64,000 bases of DNA, taken from NCBI RefSeq assembly GCF_900021175.1, contig NZ_FCOP01000007.1, positions 186,001 to 250,000 on the forward strand. The letters are read 5' to 3'. Of this stretch, positions 37,561 to 47,146 are shown piece after piece. How positions within the stretch are numbered: the first letter of the stretch is position 1; each line of letters starts with the position of its first letter. This DNA comes from Pseudenterobacter timonensis. GTDB taxonomy: Bacteria > Pseudomonadota > Gammaproteobacteria > Enterobacterales > Enterobacteriaceae. A model generated the notes under the pieces. The model saw nothing but the letters and a program-made list of their open reading frames with translations, searched no databases and was not told the origin of the DNA. A program made the translations under genes and the position numbers.

Positions 37561-38499
37561 CTATTCGCCCAGCTGCGCTCTGGTCGGCAGTCCTTCGCTG
37601 TCGCCCTGTACCTGGATGGCCAGCGAGCCGATTTTATTGCCGCGCATCACCGCCTGAGGCAGCGTCTTGCCTTCGAGCAGGGCGCTAATCACGCCCACGG
37701 CGAAGCCGTCCCCGGCACCGACGGTATCCACGACGTTCTCAACCCTGATCGCCGCGACCGCCCCTTTTTCGCCTTCGGCGGTTTTGAACCAGGCGCCGTC
37801 CGCGCCGGTCTTCAGGATCACCGCCTTCACGCCTCTCTCCAGATAGAAGTCGGCGATGCCTTCCGGCGTTTTTTCGCCGGTGAGGATCATCCCTTCCTTC
37901 ACGCCGGGCAGCACCCAGTCAGCCTGAAACGCGAGGTGATTGAGCTTTTCCACCATCTCCGCTTCGCTCTGCCAGAGCACCGGGCGCAGGTTGGGATCGA
38001 AAGAGATCGTTTTACCTGCGGCTTTCATTTTTGCCGCCGCATGATCGAGCAGCGCATAAGAGCTGGCCGACAGCGCCGCCGCCACGCCGCTCAGATGCAG
38101 GTGGCGCGCCGAAGCGAACAGCGCAGCGTGATAATCGTCAGTTGAAAGATGGCTTGCCGCAGAGCCTTTACGGAAATACTCCACGATGGGATCGGTTCCA
38201 TCTAGGACCTTTGATTTCAGCTGAAAGCCGGTGGGGAAACGCCCGTCAACCGTGACGCCAGAGGCGTTGATTCCCTCTTTTTTCAGCGAGGCGAGCACGA
38301 ACTCGCCGAGACTATCGTTGCCCACGCGACTCACCCAGCTGACCGCAAGGCCGAGACGCGCCAGACCAGTCGCCACATTCAGCTCTGCGCCTGCAATGCG
38401 TCTGATAAAACTCTCCACGCGGCTGAGTTCGCCGGGCTCTGTCGCGACAAACATGGCCATCGCTTCGCCGATGGTGATGACATCTGAGGATTCAGACAT
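37561..38499 (-). CDS. kguK: PfkB-family sugar kinase, probable 2-ketogluconokinase
   Basis: 312 aa. Ribokinase/PfkB family: N-terminal VITIGEAMAMFVATEPG, substrate motif GGAxLN-like IAGAELNVATGLARLG, and the C-terminal signature DTVGAGDGFAVG with the catalytic Asp. Close relatives are 2-keto-3-deoxygluconate kinases (KdgK); the operon context (sugar-acid symporter, ketogluconate reductase, epimerase-like protein) points to 2-ketogluconate kinase. It starts 3 bp after the kguE stop. Confidence 0.75.
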   Translation of the reverse strand: MSESSDVITIGEAMAMFVATEPGELSRVESFIRRIAGAELNVATGLARLGLAVSWVSRVGNDSLGEFVLASLKKEGINASGVTVDGRFPTGFQLKSKVLDGTDPIVEYFRKGSAASHLSTDDYHAALFASARHLHLSGVAAALSASSYALLDHAAAKMKAAGKTISFDPNLRPVLWQSEAEMVEKLNHLAFQADWVLPGVKEGMILTGEKTPEGIADFYLERGVKAVILKTGADGAWFKTAEGEKGAVAAIRVENVVDTVGAGDGFAVGVISALLEGKTLPQAVMRGNKIGSLAIQVQGDSEGLPTRAQLGE

Positions 38500-38502
38500 G
38501 CC

Positions 38503-39252
38503 TTACGCCTCCCGTAGCAGATTGACATAATGGCGGGTGACGGCGGTAAGGTCCGGCCCCTCCAGTGGAAACTCAATGCCGCGCGGCGCGTCAGGCGGCA
38601 GTTGCGCCAGCAGCTCAAGCCAGCGCATATCGCCGTTATCCGGCGCGATAGCGCGAAACTGCGCCTTGTGTTCTACCGCCGCTTTGACGTGGATATAGCT
38701 CACCGACGGGGCGAGGTGGCGCGCCGCCTCTTCCGGCGACTCTCCCACCCACAGCCAGTTGCCGGTATCAAAAGTGAGCGTAACGGGCAGCGCCATCACC
38801 CGGCAGGCGGCCTGGAAGCGCCGCATCGGTGCCAGCTGTCCGCAGCGGGTCTGATCGTTTTCCACCACCAGCGCCATGCCGCTTTCATTCAGCTGTCCGC
38901 GCAGGTCGTCCAGCGGTGTTTTGCTCTGGAAATGGCCGAGCGACATCTTCAGCCACAGGGCGTTAAGGGTGCTGGCCTCCGCCAGATAGCGGGGCAGATC
39001 GGGGTTGAGCGCGCCGTCGGGCATAAACAGCGGGGCGGGGGCCGAATAGCAGGCCAGCAGTCCCAGCAGCTCAATGGACTGGGCAAGCGTTGGCAGTGAC
39101 TTTAGTTCTGCATCACTGAACAATTCCCGGCGGATTTCCACCCCGTCGGCGCCTGCGGCGGCGATGACAGGGAGTATCGCCCGCTGCCCGCCCGCCTGAC
39201 GAACCTGATCCGCGCCATACGCGGCCGTAACCACCATAATTTTTCTGCTCAT
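38503..39252 (-). CDS. kguE: KguE-like sugar phosphate isomerase/epimerase family protein
   Basis: 249 aa. TIM barrel of the xylose-isomerase-like (AP endonuclease 2) superfamily, with the pattern GADGVEIRRELF, VVENDQTRCG, LTFDTGNWLWVG, YIHVKAAVEHK and a final GIEFPLEGPD; these Glu, Asp and His residues would hold a divalent metal. KguE of Pseudomonas is the first gene of kguEKTD, but its exact reaction is not established. It is also first here. GGAG precedes the start and a palindromic operator lies 38 bp upstream. Confidence 0.72.
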   Translation of the reverse strand: MSRKIMVVTAAYGADQVRQAGGQRAILPVIAAAGADGVEIRRELFSDAELKSLPTLAQSIELLGLLACYSAPAPLFMPDGALNPDLPRYLAEASTLNALWLKMSLGHFQSKTPLDDLRGQLNESGMALVVENDQTRCGQLAPMRRFQAACRVMALPVTLTFDTGNWLWVGESPEEAARHLAPSVSYIHVKAAVEHKAQFRAIAPDNGDMRWLELLAQLPPDAPRGIEFPLEGPDLTAVTRHYVNLLREA

Positions 39253-39289
39253 AGCCTGACTCCAGCGTCATGAATACTATTACGCTAGG

Positions 39290-39303
39290 TGGAACCGGTT
39301 CCA
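39290..39303. promoter_or_regulatory. LacI/PtxS-type operator before kguE
   Basis: TGGAACCGGTTCCA, a perfect 14-bp palindrome with the CG centre of LacI-family operators. It resembles the published PtxS half-sites (TGAAACCGGTTTCA). It lies 38 bp upstream of the kguE start, in the 99-bp gap after the LacI-type regulator gene. Confidence 0.75.
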
Positions 39304-39351
39304 AAGGAAAGGTCAGGATGTTGAATTTTTGATCGTCATCACGAAGGAAGG

Positions 39352-40368
39352 TTAACGTGTGGTAGAGCCGCGCACGATCAGTTCACCGGAAAAGTGCTGC
39401 TCGCGCACCGCTTCATCGGCACCGTTGATACGCCGCACCACCTGCTCAACGGCGGCATAGCCAATCTGCCAGGTAGGTTGTTTAAGCGTGGTAATGCCGA
39501 CGCCTGCCAGCTCTGCCCACTCCAGCTCGTCAAAGCCCAGCAGCCCGATGTCGCTCCCCCAGTGCAGGCCGATGCGCTTGAGCGAGCGGGCGACCTGCAG
39601 TGTGAGCGCCCCGTTGGCGGAGATAACAGCTTTGCGCAGGCCGCGGTGCTGGGTGTGAAACTGACGCAGGATATTATCGAGCCGATCCGACTCGTGAAGC
39701 GGCGTCTCCGCCTGCCCGGCAAGGGTTCCCGGGTAGCGTGCCAGCGTGGCGCGAAAGGCGTTTAGCCGTTCGCGGCGGGTGTTGACCGTACCCAGCGGCT
39801 CGCTGAGAAAGAGGATCGCTTCGAATCCTTGTTCAACCAGATGTTCCGTGGCGGTGGTCGCGGCCTGGGCGTTATCCAGCCCCACCACGTCGCAGGCGAA
39901 ATCGGGGATTTTACGGTCGATAAGCACCATCGGCAGCGATGACTGCTGCAGGCGGTTTAGCCCCTCTTCCCGCATTCCCACCGCATTCACCACGATGCCC
40001 TCCACCTGGTAGCTGCGCAGGAGATCGAGATAGTGTAGCTCTTTATCCACTTCGTTATTGGTGTTACAGACCAGCGGCGTAAAACCTTTTTCCCGGCAGG
40101 CGGCCTCGATGCCGCTGAGCACGTTCACAGAGTAGGGATTGGTGATATCGGCGATGATCAGGCCAATGAGCCGGGTGCGGCCACGCTTCAGGCCGCGGGC
40201 CATCAGGCTCGGGCGATAATCGAGATCGGCGATCGCCTGCTCAATACGGGCCAGCAGCGCGTCGGACAGCAGATGTTTTTCACCGTTGAGATAGCGTGAA
40301 ATGCTTGTTTTGCCGGTTCTGGCGGCTTTCGCTACGTCGCTGATAGTGGGCCGTGTGGATTTGCGCAT
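39352..40368 (-). CDS. ptxS: LacI-family repressor, PtxS-like
   Basis: 338 aa from the ATG at 40368 (MRKSTRPTISDVAKAARTG); a 46-codon in-frame extension runs into a REP element and is excluded. The N-terminal HTH (TISDVAKAARTGKTSISRYLNG) and hinge (LDYRPSLMARGLKRGRT) are followed by a periplasmic-binding-like sensor domain (LIGLIIADITNPYSVNVLSGIE). It stands directly upstream of kguE on the same strand, and the gap holds one palindromic operator, so local control by a ketogluconate-responsive repressor is likely. The symbol rests on context. Confidence 0.75.
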   Translation of the reverse strand: MRKSTRPTISDVAKAARTGKTSISRYLNGEKHLLSDALLARIEQAIADLDYRPSLMARGLKRGRTRLIGLIIADITNPYSVNVLSGIEAACREKGFTPLVCNTNNEVDKELHYLDLLRSYQVEGIVVNAVGMREEGLNRLQQSSLPMVLIDRKIPDFACDVVGLDNAQAATTATEHLVEQGFEAILFLSEPLGTVNTRRERLNAFRATLARYPGTLAGQAETPLHESDRLDNILRQFHTQHRGLRKAVISANGALTLQVARSLKRIGLHWGSDIGLLGFDELEWAELAGVGITTLKQPTWQIGYAAVEQVVRRINGADEAVREQHFSGELIVRGSTTR

Positions 40369-40430
40369 CGCTGATTTCCCTGAATTTAGTGAGAATACCT
40401 TAGCGGGAAAATCTGACGAATCAAGCAATT

Positions 40431-40504
40431 TGCCGGGTGGCGGCTTCGCCTTACCCGGCCTGCGTTTGGAGTATAGGCCGGGTAAGCGCAGCGCCGCCCG
40501 GCAC
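40431..40504. repeat. BIME: two inverted REP elements
   Basis: TGCCGGGTGGCGGCTTCGCCTT.. and ..TAGGCCGGGTAAGCGCAGCGCCGCCCGGCA face each other between yiaD and the LacI-type regulator gene. Confidence 0.85.
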
Positions 40505-40509
40505 AACGG

Positions 40510-41172
40510 TTACTGCAGTGGGCTGAGGGTGATCTCGACGCGGCGGTTCTGCGCTTTGCCTTCCGCCGTGCTGTTGCTGGCGATAGGGTTGGCCGGGCCC
40601 ATGCCGCTGGTGCGGATGCGGCCAGCGGCCACGCCCTGGGTAATGAGCGAGCTGGCGACCGCGTCGGCGCGCTCCTGAGAGAGACGCATATTGAGCGACT
40701 GGCTGCCGGTACTGTCGGTGTAGCCAATCACGTTCACGGCGGTTTTCGGATACTCCTTCAGCACCATCGCCACGCCGGTAAGGGTATTGGCCCCGGCAGG
40801 TTTCAGCGTCGCGCTGCTGCTGTCGAAGGTGACGTTATTGGGCATGTTAAGGATGATGTTGTCGCCGCTGCGGGTGACGCTGACGCCGGTGCCCTGCATT
40901 TTTTCACGCAGTTTGGCTTCCTGCACGTCCATATAGTAGCCGAGGCCGCCGCCCAGCGCTGCGCCTGCCGCGGCGCCAATCAGGGCGCCTTTGCCGCGAT
41001 CTTTTTTGGAGGAGGAGAGCACGCCTACGCCCGCGCCGACCAGCGAGCCGATGCCCGCTCCGATACCTGATTTACCCGCTTCGCGCTCGCCGGTATAGGG
41101 GTTGGTTGTGCAGCCTGAAACAGCCAGTGCGCCACTGACAATAGCGGCAATAACGAATACGCGTTTTTTCAT
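40510..41172 (-). CDS. yiaD: OmpA-family lipoprotein YiaD
   Basis: 220 aa (219 in E. coli). A lipoprotein signal peptide ends at LAVSGC (Cys about residue 21). A glycine-rich region ([37 protein letters not shown]) resembles glycine-zipper membrane segments. The C-terminal 110 residues are an OmpA-type peptidoglycan-binding domain ([27 protein letters not shown]). It should link the outer membrane to the cell wall; E. coli YiaD is known as a multicopy suppressor of a bamB mutant. Confidence 0.94.
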   Translation of the reverse strand: MKKRVFVIAAIVSGALAVSGCTTNPYTGEREAGKSGIGAGIGSLVGAGVGVLSSSKKDRGKGALIGAAAGAALGGGLGYYMDVQEAKLREKMQGTGVSVTRSGDNIILNMPNNVTFDSSSATLKPAGANTLTGVAMVLKEYPKTAVNVIGYTDSTGSQSLNMRLSQERADAVASSLITQGVAAGRIRTSGMGPANPIASNSTAEGKAQNRRVEITLSPLQ

Positions 41173-41337
41173 CTTATTTCCTTAATCCTTTTTTATTCTT
41201 TGCCACGACGCGCGTGGCGGTTGATTATGACGCCCCGACAGGGTGAAAATTTCGGGGATAACTCTGAAATTTTGTGTCAAACCATAAATGGCCCCGAAGA
41301 GGGCTGTACCTGCAACAGGCATTTCAGGAGCGCACGC

Positions 41338-43659
41338 GTGACCACTGCTACAAAAACCATTCTGACCGCCGCCCACTGGGGCCCCATGCTGGTTGAGACC
41401 GACGGCGATAACGTCCTCTCATCGCGCGGAGCACTGCCCACGGCTCACCCCAATTCGCTACAAACCGCGGTGCGCGATCAGGTGCACAGCAAAGCGCGGG
41501 TGCGCTGGCCGATGGTGCGAAAAGGTTTTCTTGCCTCGCCGGAGAAGCCGCAGGGAGTGCGCGGGCAGGATGAGTTTGTTCGCGTGAGCTGGGAGGAGGC
41601 GCTGGATCTGATCCACGCGCAGCACAAGCGTATTCGGGAAAACTACGGACCCGCCTCCATTTTTGCCGGCTCCTACGGCTGGCGATCCAACGGCGTACTG
41701 CACAAGGCGGCGACGCTACTCCAGCGCTATATGAGCCTGGCGGGAGGCTATACCGGCCATCTTGGCGACTACTCGACCGGCGCGGCGCAGGCGATCATGC
41801 CCTACGTGGTGGGCGGCAACGAGGTCTACCAGCAGCAGACCAGCTGGCCGCTGGTGCTGGAGCATACGGAGGTGGTTGTGCTCTGGAGCGCCAACCCGCT
41901 GAATACGCTGAAAATCGCCTGGAACGCCTCCGATGAGCAGGGGATGTCCTATTTCGAGGCGCTGCGTAAGAGCGGCAAGCGCCTGATCTGCATCGATCCG
42001 ATGCGCTCGGAAACGGTGGATTTCTTCGGCGACAAAATGGAGTGGATTGCCCCGCATATGGGCACCGACGTGGCGATGATGCTCGGCATCGCCCATACGC
42101 TGGTGGAAAACGGCTGGCAGGATGAGGCGTTTCTGGCGCGCTGCACTACCGGTTATGACCAGTTTGCGCGCTATCTCACCGGCGAAAGCGACGGCGTGGC
42201 AAAAACGGCGGAGTGGGCGGAGGCGATCTGCGGCGTCAGCGCAACGACTATCCGCGAGCTGGCGCAGCTGTTTCATCAACATACCACCATGCTGATGTCG
42301 GGCTGGGGGATGCAGCGCCAGCAGTATGGCGAGCAAAAACACTGGATGCTGGTGACGCTGGCCGCCATGCTGGGGCAGATTGGCACGCCGGGCGGCGGAT
42401 TTGGTCTCTCCTACCATTTCGCCAACGGCGGTAACCCCACGCGCCGCGCGGCGGTGCTCGCCTCGATGCAGGGGACGGTCAAAGGGGGCCACGACGCGGT
42501 GGACAAGATCCCGGTCGCCCGCATCGTGGAGGCGCTGGAGAACCCGGGCGGCTTTTATCAGCATAACGGGATGGATCGCCACTTCCCCGATATCCGCTTT
42601 GTCTGGTGGGCGGGCGGGGCTAATTTTACCCACCATCAGGATACCAACCGCCTGATTCGCGCCTGGCAAAAGCCGGAGCTGGTGGTGATCTCCGAATGTT
42701 TCTGGACGGCGGCGGCGAAACACGCCGATATTGTTCTGCCCGCCACGACTTCATTTGAGCGTAACGATCTCACCATGACCGGTGACTACAGCAACCAGCA
42801 CATGGTGCCGATGAAGCGCGTGGTCGCTCCCCGCGACGAGGCGCGGGATGACTTCGAGGTGTTTGCTGACCTCAGCGAGCGCTGGGAAGCGGGGGGACGG
42901 GAGCGCTTTACTGAAGGCAAAACCGATCTTCAGTGGCTGGAGAGCTTCTACCGGATTGCCGGAGAGCGCGGCGCGGCCCAGGGAGTGACGTTACCGCCGT
43001 TTGCAACGTTCTGGGAAGCGAATGCGATCCTGGAGATGCCTGAAAGCGAGCAGAACGCGCGGTTTGTGCGCTTCGCCGATTTTCGTCGCGATCCGGAAAA
43101 GCATCCTCTCAAAACTGAAAGCGGCAAGATAGAGATCTACAGCCGGCGGATCGCCGAATTTGGCTATGGTGACTGCCCGCCGCACCCCATGTGGCTTGCG
43201 CCGGACGAGTGGCACGGCAATGCGCAGCCGGGACAGCTACAGCTGTTGTCGGCGCATCCGGCGCACCGTCTGCACAGCCAGCTTAACTATTCGTCGCTGC
43301 GCGAGCATTACGCGGTGGCGGGGCGTGAGCCGATGGTGATCCACCGGGAGGATGCGAAGGCGCGCGGCATTGCCGACGGGGATCTGGTGCGCGTCTGGAA
43401 CGGGCGCGGGCAGGTGCTGGCCGGCGCTGTCGTGAGCGACGGCATCAGGCCGGGGGTGATCTGCATTCATCAGGGCGCCTGGCCCGATCCCGACGAAGGC
43501 GGCCTGTGTAAAAACGGAGCGGTGAATATGCTGACCAAAGATCTCCCCAGCTCGAAGCTGGGGAACGGCTGCGCCGGGAATACGGCGCTGGCGTGGGTGG
43601 AGAAATATCACGGCGCGGCACCCGCGCTTACGGCATTCGATCCGCCTGCCAGCGCATAA
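41338..43659 (+). CDS. bisC: Biotin sulfoxide reductase (molybdoenzyme)
   Basis: 773 aa from GTG at 41338, chosen because AGGAG lies 7 bp before it and the protein then aligns with E. coli BisC (777 aa); a TTG-initiated version is 46 residues longer. It reduces biotin sulfoxide to biotin and methionine sulfoxide to methionine. A bis-MGD DMSO-reductase family enzyme without a signal peptide, hence cytoplasmic; the Mo-ligand serine is probably Ser117 ([12 protein letters not shown]). It lacks an N-terminal Fe-S motif, as do DMSO/TMAO reductases. Its 3' end overlaps the convergent yiaC by 32 bp. Confidence 0.95.
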   Translation: MTTATKTILTAAHWGPMLVETDGDNVLSSRGALPTAHPNSLQTAVRDQVHSKARVRWPMVRKGFLASPEKPQGVRGQDEFVRVSWEEALDLIHAQHKRIRENYGPASIFAGSYGWRSNGVLHKAATLLQRYMSLAGGYTGHLGDYSTGAAQAIMPYVVGGNEVYQQQTSWPLVLEHTEVVVLWSANPLNTLKIAWNASDEQGMSYFEALRKSGKRLICIDPMRSETVDFFGDKMEWIAPHMGTDVAMMLGIAHTLVENGWQDEAFLARCTTGYDQFARYLTGESDGVAKTAEWAEAICGVSATTIRELAQLFHQHTTMLMSGWGMQRQQYGEQKHWMLVTLAAMLGQIGTPGGGFGLSYHFANGGNPTRRAAVLASMQGTVKGGHDAVDKIPVARIVEALENPGGFYQHNGMDRHFPDIRFVWWAGGANFTHHQDTNRLIRAWQKPELVVISECFWTAAAKHADIVLPATTSFERNDLTMTGDYSNQHMVPMKRVVAPRDEARDDFEVFADLSERWEAGGRERFTEGKTDLQWLESFYRIAGERGAAQGVTLPPFATFWEANAILEMPESEQNARFVRFADFRRDPEKHPLKTESGKIEIYSRRIAEFGYGDCPPHPMWLAPDEWHGNAQPGQLQLLSAHPAHRLHSQLNYSSLREHYAVAGREPMVIHREDAKARGIADGDLVRVWNGRGQVLAGAVVSDGIRPGVICIHQGAWPDPDEGGLCKNGAVNMLTKDLPSSKLGNGCAGNTALAWVEKYHGAAPALTAFDPPASA

Positions 43660-44068
43660 TCCACGTCGGGTGGTGCGTTTCATCCTGCCAGGCGCTGTCC
43701 TCGATGCGAAAGCCCTGCGCGTGGTAGAAGTTCACTGCCCGGCTGTTTTTCTGGTACACCTCCAGGCTTAAGGAGGGGTAGCGCTGCTTAACGTGTGAAA
43801 TCAGCGCCTGGCCTATCCCTTTGCCGATATGGTCGGTGGCGACAAACAGCGCGCCGATAAATTGCGACTGCATGACGCTGATAAAACCGAGGATTTCATC
43901 CGCCTCCGTCCAGACCCAGGTTTCAGAGCCGGGAAGGTAAGCGTCGCGTACCAGCGCTTCGCTCTCGATCCAGTAATTTGCATCGATAAACGGGTGGGCT
44001 GCCGTGGTGCTCTCCAGCCATAAACGCAGCAGGGCTGTGATATCGTCACTTTGCCATATGCGAATCAT
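43628..44068 (-). CDS. yiaC: GNAT acetyltransferase YiaC
   Basis: 146 aa, the E. coli length, from the ATG at 44068 ([20 protein letters not shown]). GNAT fold with the acetyl-CoA loop [14 protein letters not shown] (Q/RxxGxG/A form) and the C-terminal [17 protein letters not shown]. coli YiaC acetylates protein lysines and affects migration. It overlaps the 3' end of tag by 23 bp, so the two are coupled, and its tail overlaps bisC. Confidence 0.93.
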   Translation of the reverse strand: MIRIWQSDDITALLRLWLESTTAAHPFIDANYWIESEALVRDAYLPGSETWVWTEADEILGFISVMQSQFIGALFVATDHIGKGIGQALISHVKQRYPSLSLEVYQKNSRAVNFYHAQGFRIEDSAWQDETHHPTWIMRWQADRMP

Positions 44069-44627
44069 GCTGACCTCCGGGGTGACAGAAACAGCGCGTG
44101 ATATGGTCATTTACCAGCCCGCAGGACTGCATAAAGGCGTAGCAAATAGTGGAGCCGACAAACTTAAAACCGCGCTTTTTTAGCGCCCTGGAGAGCGCGT
44201 CCGAGGCAGCGGTGGACGAGGGGATCTGATCCTGAGAAACCGCCTGCGTCAGCTGTGGAGTATGGTCGACAAAAGACCAGACAAAGCGGGAGAAGGATTC
44301 ACCGTTTTGTTCCATCGCCAGCCAGGCGCGGGCATTGTTGATAATCGCCTCAATTTTCCCCCGGTGGCGGATAATGCCCGCATCAAGCATCAACCGCTCC
44401 ACATCGTCCCCGGTCATGGCGGCGACCGCCACGGGATCAAAATTGTGAAAGGCGCGGCGGTAGTTCTCACGTTTTTTCAGCACCGTGATCCACGACAGCC
44501 CCGCCTGTTGCCCTTCCAGACAGATCATCTCAAAAAGCTTTTTCCCGTCGGTTTCCGGCACGCCCCACTCGTTATCGTGATAGTCGATATAGCATGGGTC
44601 CTGGCTCACCCAACCGCAGCGTTGCAT
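44046..44627 (-). CDS. tag: 3-methyladenine DNA glycosylase I
   Basis: 193 aa (187 in E. coli). It excises 3-methyladenine constitutively. The zinc-binding residues are present (Cys4, His17, and the His/Cys pair in DHITRCFCH near the C-terminus), as is the HhH-type core (EGQQAGLSWITVLKKRENYR) with the conserved Glu. The first codon is 4 bp after AGGGAGATAACCT. The extra residues are a C-terminal tail ([11 protein letters not shown]) within the overlap with yiaC. Confidence 0.96.
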   Translation of the reverse strand: MQRCGWVSQDPCYIDYHDNEWGVPETDGKKLFEMICLEGQQAGLSWITVLKKRENYRRAFHNFDPVAVAAMTGDDVERLMLDAGIIRHRGKIEAIINNARAWLAMEQNGESFSRFVWSFVDHTPQLTQAVSQDQIPSSTAASDALSRALKKRGFKFVGSTICYAFMQSCGLVNDHITRCFCHPGGQHDSHMAK

Positions 44628-44784
44628 AGGTTATCTCCCTTACTGATTCTGATGCCGAAATTTTTTATCGCCCGGCTTGACGTGCCTGTTAAAGAGACAA
44701 TAGTTAAAGAGGGGATATACCCCGATATCTCTTTATGAACAACGACTAATATCGCCGAACTCGGCTCTCTCTGGAGTCGCTTTG

Positions 44785-45489
44785 ATGATGATAAAAATAA
44801 ACAGTGGTCGCCAGGTCCTTTATCGCCTGGCGGGTCTGGGAACCTGTCTGCTTTTTTGTCACACAGCATTTGCCTGGCAACAGGAATATATCGTTTCAGA
44901 CGCCCAAAATAATATGACCGAGCGTTATACATGGGACGCCGATCACCAACCGCGTTATGAGGATATTCTCGCAGAACGTATTCGCTCGTCGCAAAACGGC
45001 CCGGGACTGCAGATGAATACGCCGGATAACTATCCTGCGGATGCGCAAAGTACCATGAGCGTAGGGTGGAGTATGCCCGTGGGGCGGCGTATCAGAACCG
45101 GGCCGGTGGCGGAATGGCATTACGACGGTTCACCACAGTCGACCTACAACGAATTTGGCGACAGCGTAAATACTACCTCGCTGACCGATCCGCTCTGGCA
45201 TGCCAGCGTCAGTACGCTTGGCTGGCGTCTCGATACCCGCTACGGTAATCTCCGTCCCTGGGCGCAAATCAGCTATAACCAGCAGTTTGGGGAAAACCAG
45301 TGGAAGTCTCAGTCAGGGATGAGCCGGCTGCCCGCCTCCCTGCAGTATGGCAACTGGACAGATGTGACGGTCGGCGCCGATATGCTGTTCCATCCCCATA
45401 TGGCCGCCTACGCCTCGTTATCACAGGCGGATAACACCGCCACCGGGGAGAATTTCCTCTACACGCTTGGGGTGAGCGCACGTTTCTAA
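44785..45489 (+). CDS. yhjY: Outer-membrane beta-barrel protein YhjY
   Basis: 234 aa from the ATG at 44785 (GGAG 9 bp upstream); TTG at 44782 and ATG at 44788 are alternatives. A signal peptide (LAGLGTCLLFCHTAFA) is followed by an autotransporter-like beta-domain: WHASVSTLGWRLDTRYGNLRPWAQISYNQQFG and a C-terminal LGVSARF ending in Phe, as in outer-membrane barrels. The same family domain forms the C-terminal part of esterase/lipase autotransporters, but no catalytic passenger is present here. The function is unknown. The order tag-yhjY-yhjX is as in E. coli. Confidence 0.9.
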   Translation: MMIKINSGRQVLYRLAGLGTCLLFCHTAFAWQQEYIVSDAQNNMTERYTWDADHQPRYEDILAERIRSSQNGPGLQMNTPDNYPADAQSTMSVGWSMPVGRRIRTGPVAEWHYDGSPQSTYNEFGDSVNTTSLTDPLWHASVSTLGWRLDTRYGNLRPWAQISYNQQFGENQWKSQSGMSRLPASLQYGNWTDVTVGADMLFHPHMAAYASLSQADNTATGENFLYTLGVSARF

Positions 45490-45591
45490 AAAAACTTAAT
45501 TATTTCAACGCATAAGTAACATTCCATATACAATATGAGCCCGGTCTGCGCGAGTCTTTTTGCGGGGCAAGGTCATTCATGCCTCAATCCA

Positions 45592-45622
45592 GGCATTTCA
45601 TTCCGTTTCTGCAGCATCTCAT
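45592..45622 (+). promoter_or_regulatory. YpdB-type direct repeat upstream of yhjX
   Basis: GGCATTTCAT at 45592-45601, exactly 11 bp, then AGCATCTCAT at 45613-45622. E. coli yhjX is activated by the response regulator YpdB through two GGCATTTCAT boxes 11 bp apart, so spacing and sequence both fit. The boxes are 84-114 bp upstream of the start codon. Confidence 0.8.
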
Positions 45623-45705
45623 GCCGTTTTCCCCCGGCCAGCGCAGGGTTTTGTTTATTGTTGTCAGCAGTGAATTTCCTTAATTTCTCTTGCAGGACAA
45701 CTGCC

Positions 45706-46908
45706 ATGAATACTTCTTCTAATAACCGTACGCGCTGGTTGACCCTTTTCGGCACCATTGTGACGCAGTTTGCGCTGGGCTCGGTCTATACCTGGAGCCT
45801 GTTTAACAGTGCGCTTTCCGATAAGCTGGACGCGCCGATAAGCCAGGTGGCGTTCTCCTTCGGCCTGTTAAGCCTCGGGCTGGCGCTCTCCTCCTCCGTG
45901 GCGGGAAAATTACAGGAACGTTTTGGCGTGAAACGCGTCACCATGGCGTCGGGAATTTTGCTCGGCGTAGGCTTTTTCCTCACCGCCTGTTCCAATAACC
46001 TGATGATGCTCTGGCTGAGCGCCGGGGTGCTTGTTGGGCTGGCTGACGGGGCAGGGTATCTGTTAACCCTTTCCAACTGCGTGAAGTGGTTCCCGGAGCG
46101 TAAAGGGCTGATCTCCGCCTTCTCCATCGGTTCTTACGGGCTGGGCAGCCTCGGCTTTAAGTTTATCGACTCGCAGCTGCTGGCGACGGTAGGGCTGGAA
46201 AAGACCTTTATGATCTGGGGCGCTATCGTGATGGTGATGATCCTCTTCGGCGCGACGCTGATGAAAGATGCGCCACTGCAGGAGGTCAGCACCAAAGGCG
46301 GCGTGGTAGAAAATGACTTTACCCTGGCGCAGTCCATGCGTAAGCCGCAGTACTGGATGTTGGCGGTGATGTTCCTGACCGCCTGCATGAGCGGCCTGTA
46401 TGTTATTGGCGTGGCGAAAGATATCGCTCAGGGTATGGTCAAACTGGATGCGGCCACGGCTGCGAATGCGGTGACGATTATCTCCATCGCCAACCTCTCC
46501 GGCCGTCTGGTGCTGGGTATTCTCTCCGATAAGATCGCCCGTATTCGCGTAATTACTCTGGGCCAGGTGGTTTCACTGGTGGGTATGGCGGCGCTGCTCT
46601 TTGCTCCGCTGAACGCCATGACCTTCTTTGCCGCTATCGCCTGCGTCGCCTTTAACTTCGGCGGCACCATCACCGTATTCCCGTCGCTGGTAAGTGAATT
46701 TTTTGGCCTCAACAATCTGGCGAAAAACTACGGCGTCATTTATCTGGGCTTCGGAATTGGCAGTATTTGCGGTTCGCTTATCGCATCGCTGTTTGGCGGC
46801 TTCCATGTCACCTTCTGCGTTATCTTCGTCCTGTTGATCCTCTCGCTGGCGCTCTCCACAACCATTCGTCAGCCGCAGCGTGAACGCTTAAGCGAAGCAC
46901 ACGCCTGA
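45706..46908 (+). CDS. yhjX: YhjX, pyruvate-induced MFS transporter
   Basis: 400 aa from the ATG at 45706 (AGGACAACTGCC before it); E. coli YhjX is 402 aa. Twelve hydrophobic segments of the oxalate/formate antiporter-like MFS branch (FALGSVYTWSLFN in TM1, GLADGAGYLLTLSNC, SGRLVLGILSDK). In E. coli it is the main target of the pyruvate-sensing YpdA/YpdB system; its substrate may be pyruvate or a related acid. YpdB-type boxes lie upstream and a terminator downstream. Confidence 0.93.
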   Translation: MNTSSNNRTRWLTLFGTIVTQFALGSVYTWSLFNSALSDKLDAPISQVAFSFGLLSLGLALSSSVAGKLQERFGVKRVTMASGILLGVGFFLTACSNNLMMLWLSAGVLVGLADGAGYLLTLSNCVKWFPERKGLISAFSIGSYGLGSLGFKFIDSQLLATVGLEKTFMIWGAIVMVMILFGATLMKDAPLQEVSTKGGVVENDFTLAQSMRKPQYWMLAVMFLTACMSGLYVIGVAKDIAQGMVKLDAATAANAVTIISIANLSGRLVLGILSDKIARIRVITLGQVVSLVGMAALLFAPLNAMTFFAAIACVAFNFGGTITVFPSLVSEFFGLNNLAKNYGVIYLGFGIGSICGSLIASLFGGFHVTFCVIFVLLILSLALSTTIRQPQRERLSEAHA

Positions 46909-46917
46909 GGCAATGTA

Positions 46918-46943
46918 AGAGGCCGCCATGCGGCCTCTTTTTG
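46918..46943 (+). terminator. Terminator after yhjX
   Basis: AGAGGCCGC, CAT, GCGGCCTCT followed by TTTTTG. Confidence 0.88.
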
Positions 46944-47146
46944 TATCTTTTGTCCGGAATCGTCCTGTTATTTTGTAAATATCTGTTCCGATCACATTCT
47001 CTGCTGCCACTTTTACCTTCCTCTGTGGTCTACTTACCGCGCTTGTAGACGTTTCTGATAACGATTTCTATCGCACTTACTTAGTCTGTCTGGTATCCCA
47101 GCGATATTCAGCGGGTTTATATACCCCTTTTCCCAGGGTTGTTTGC

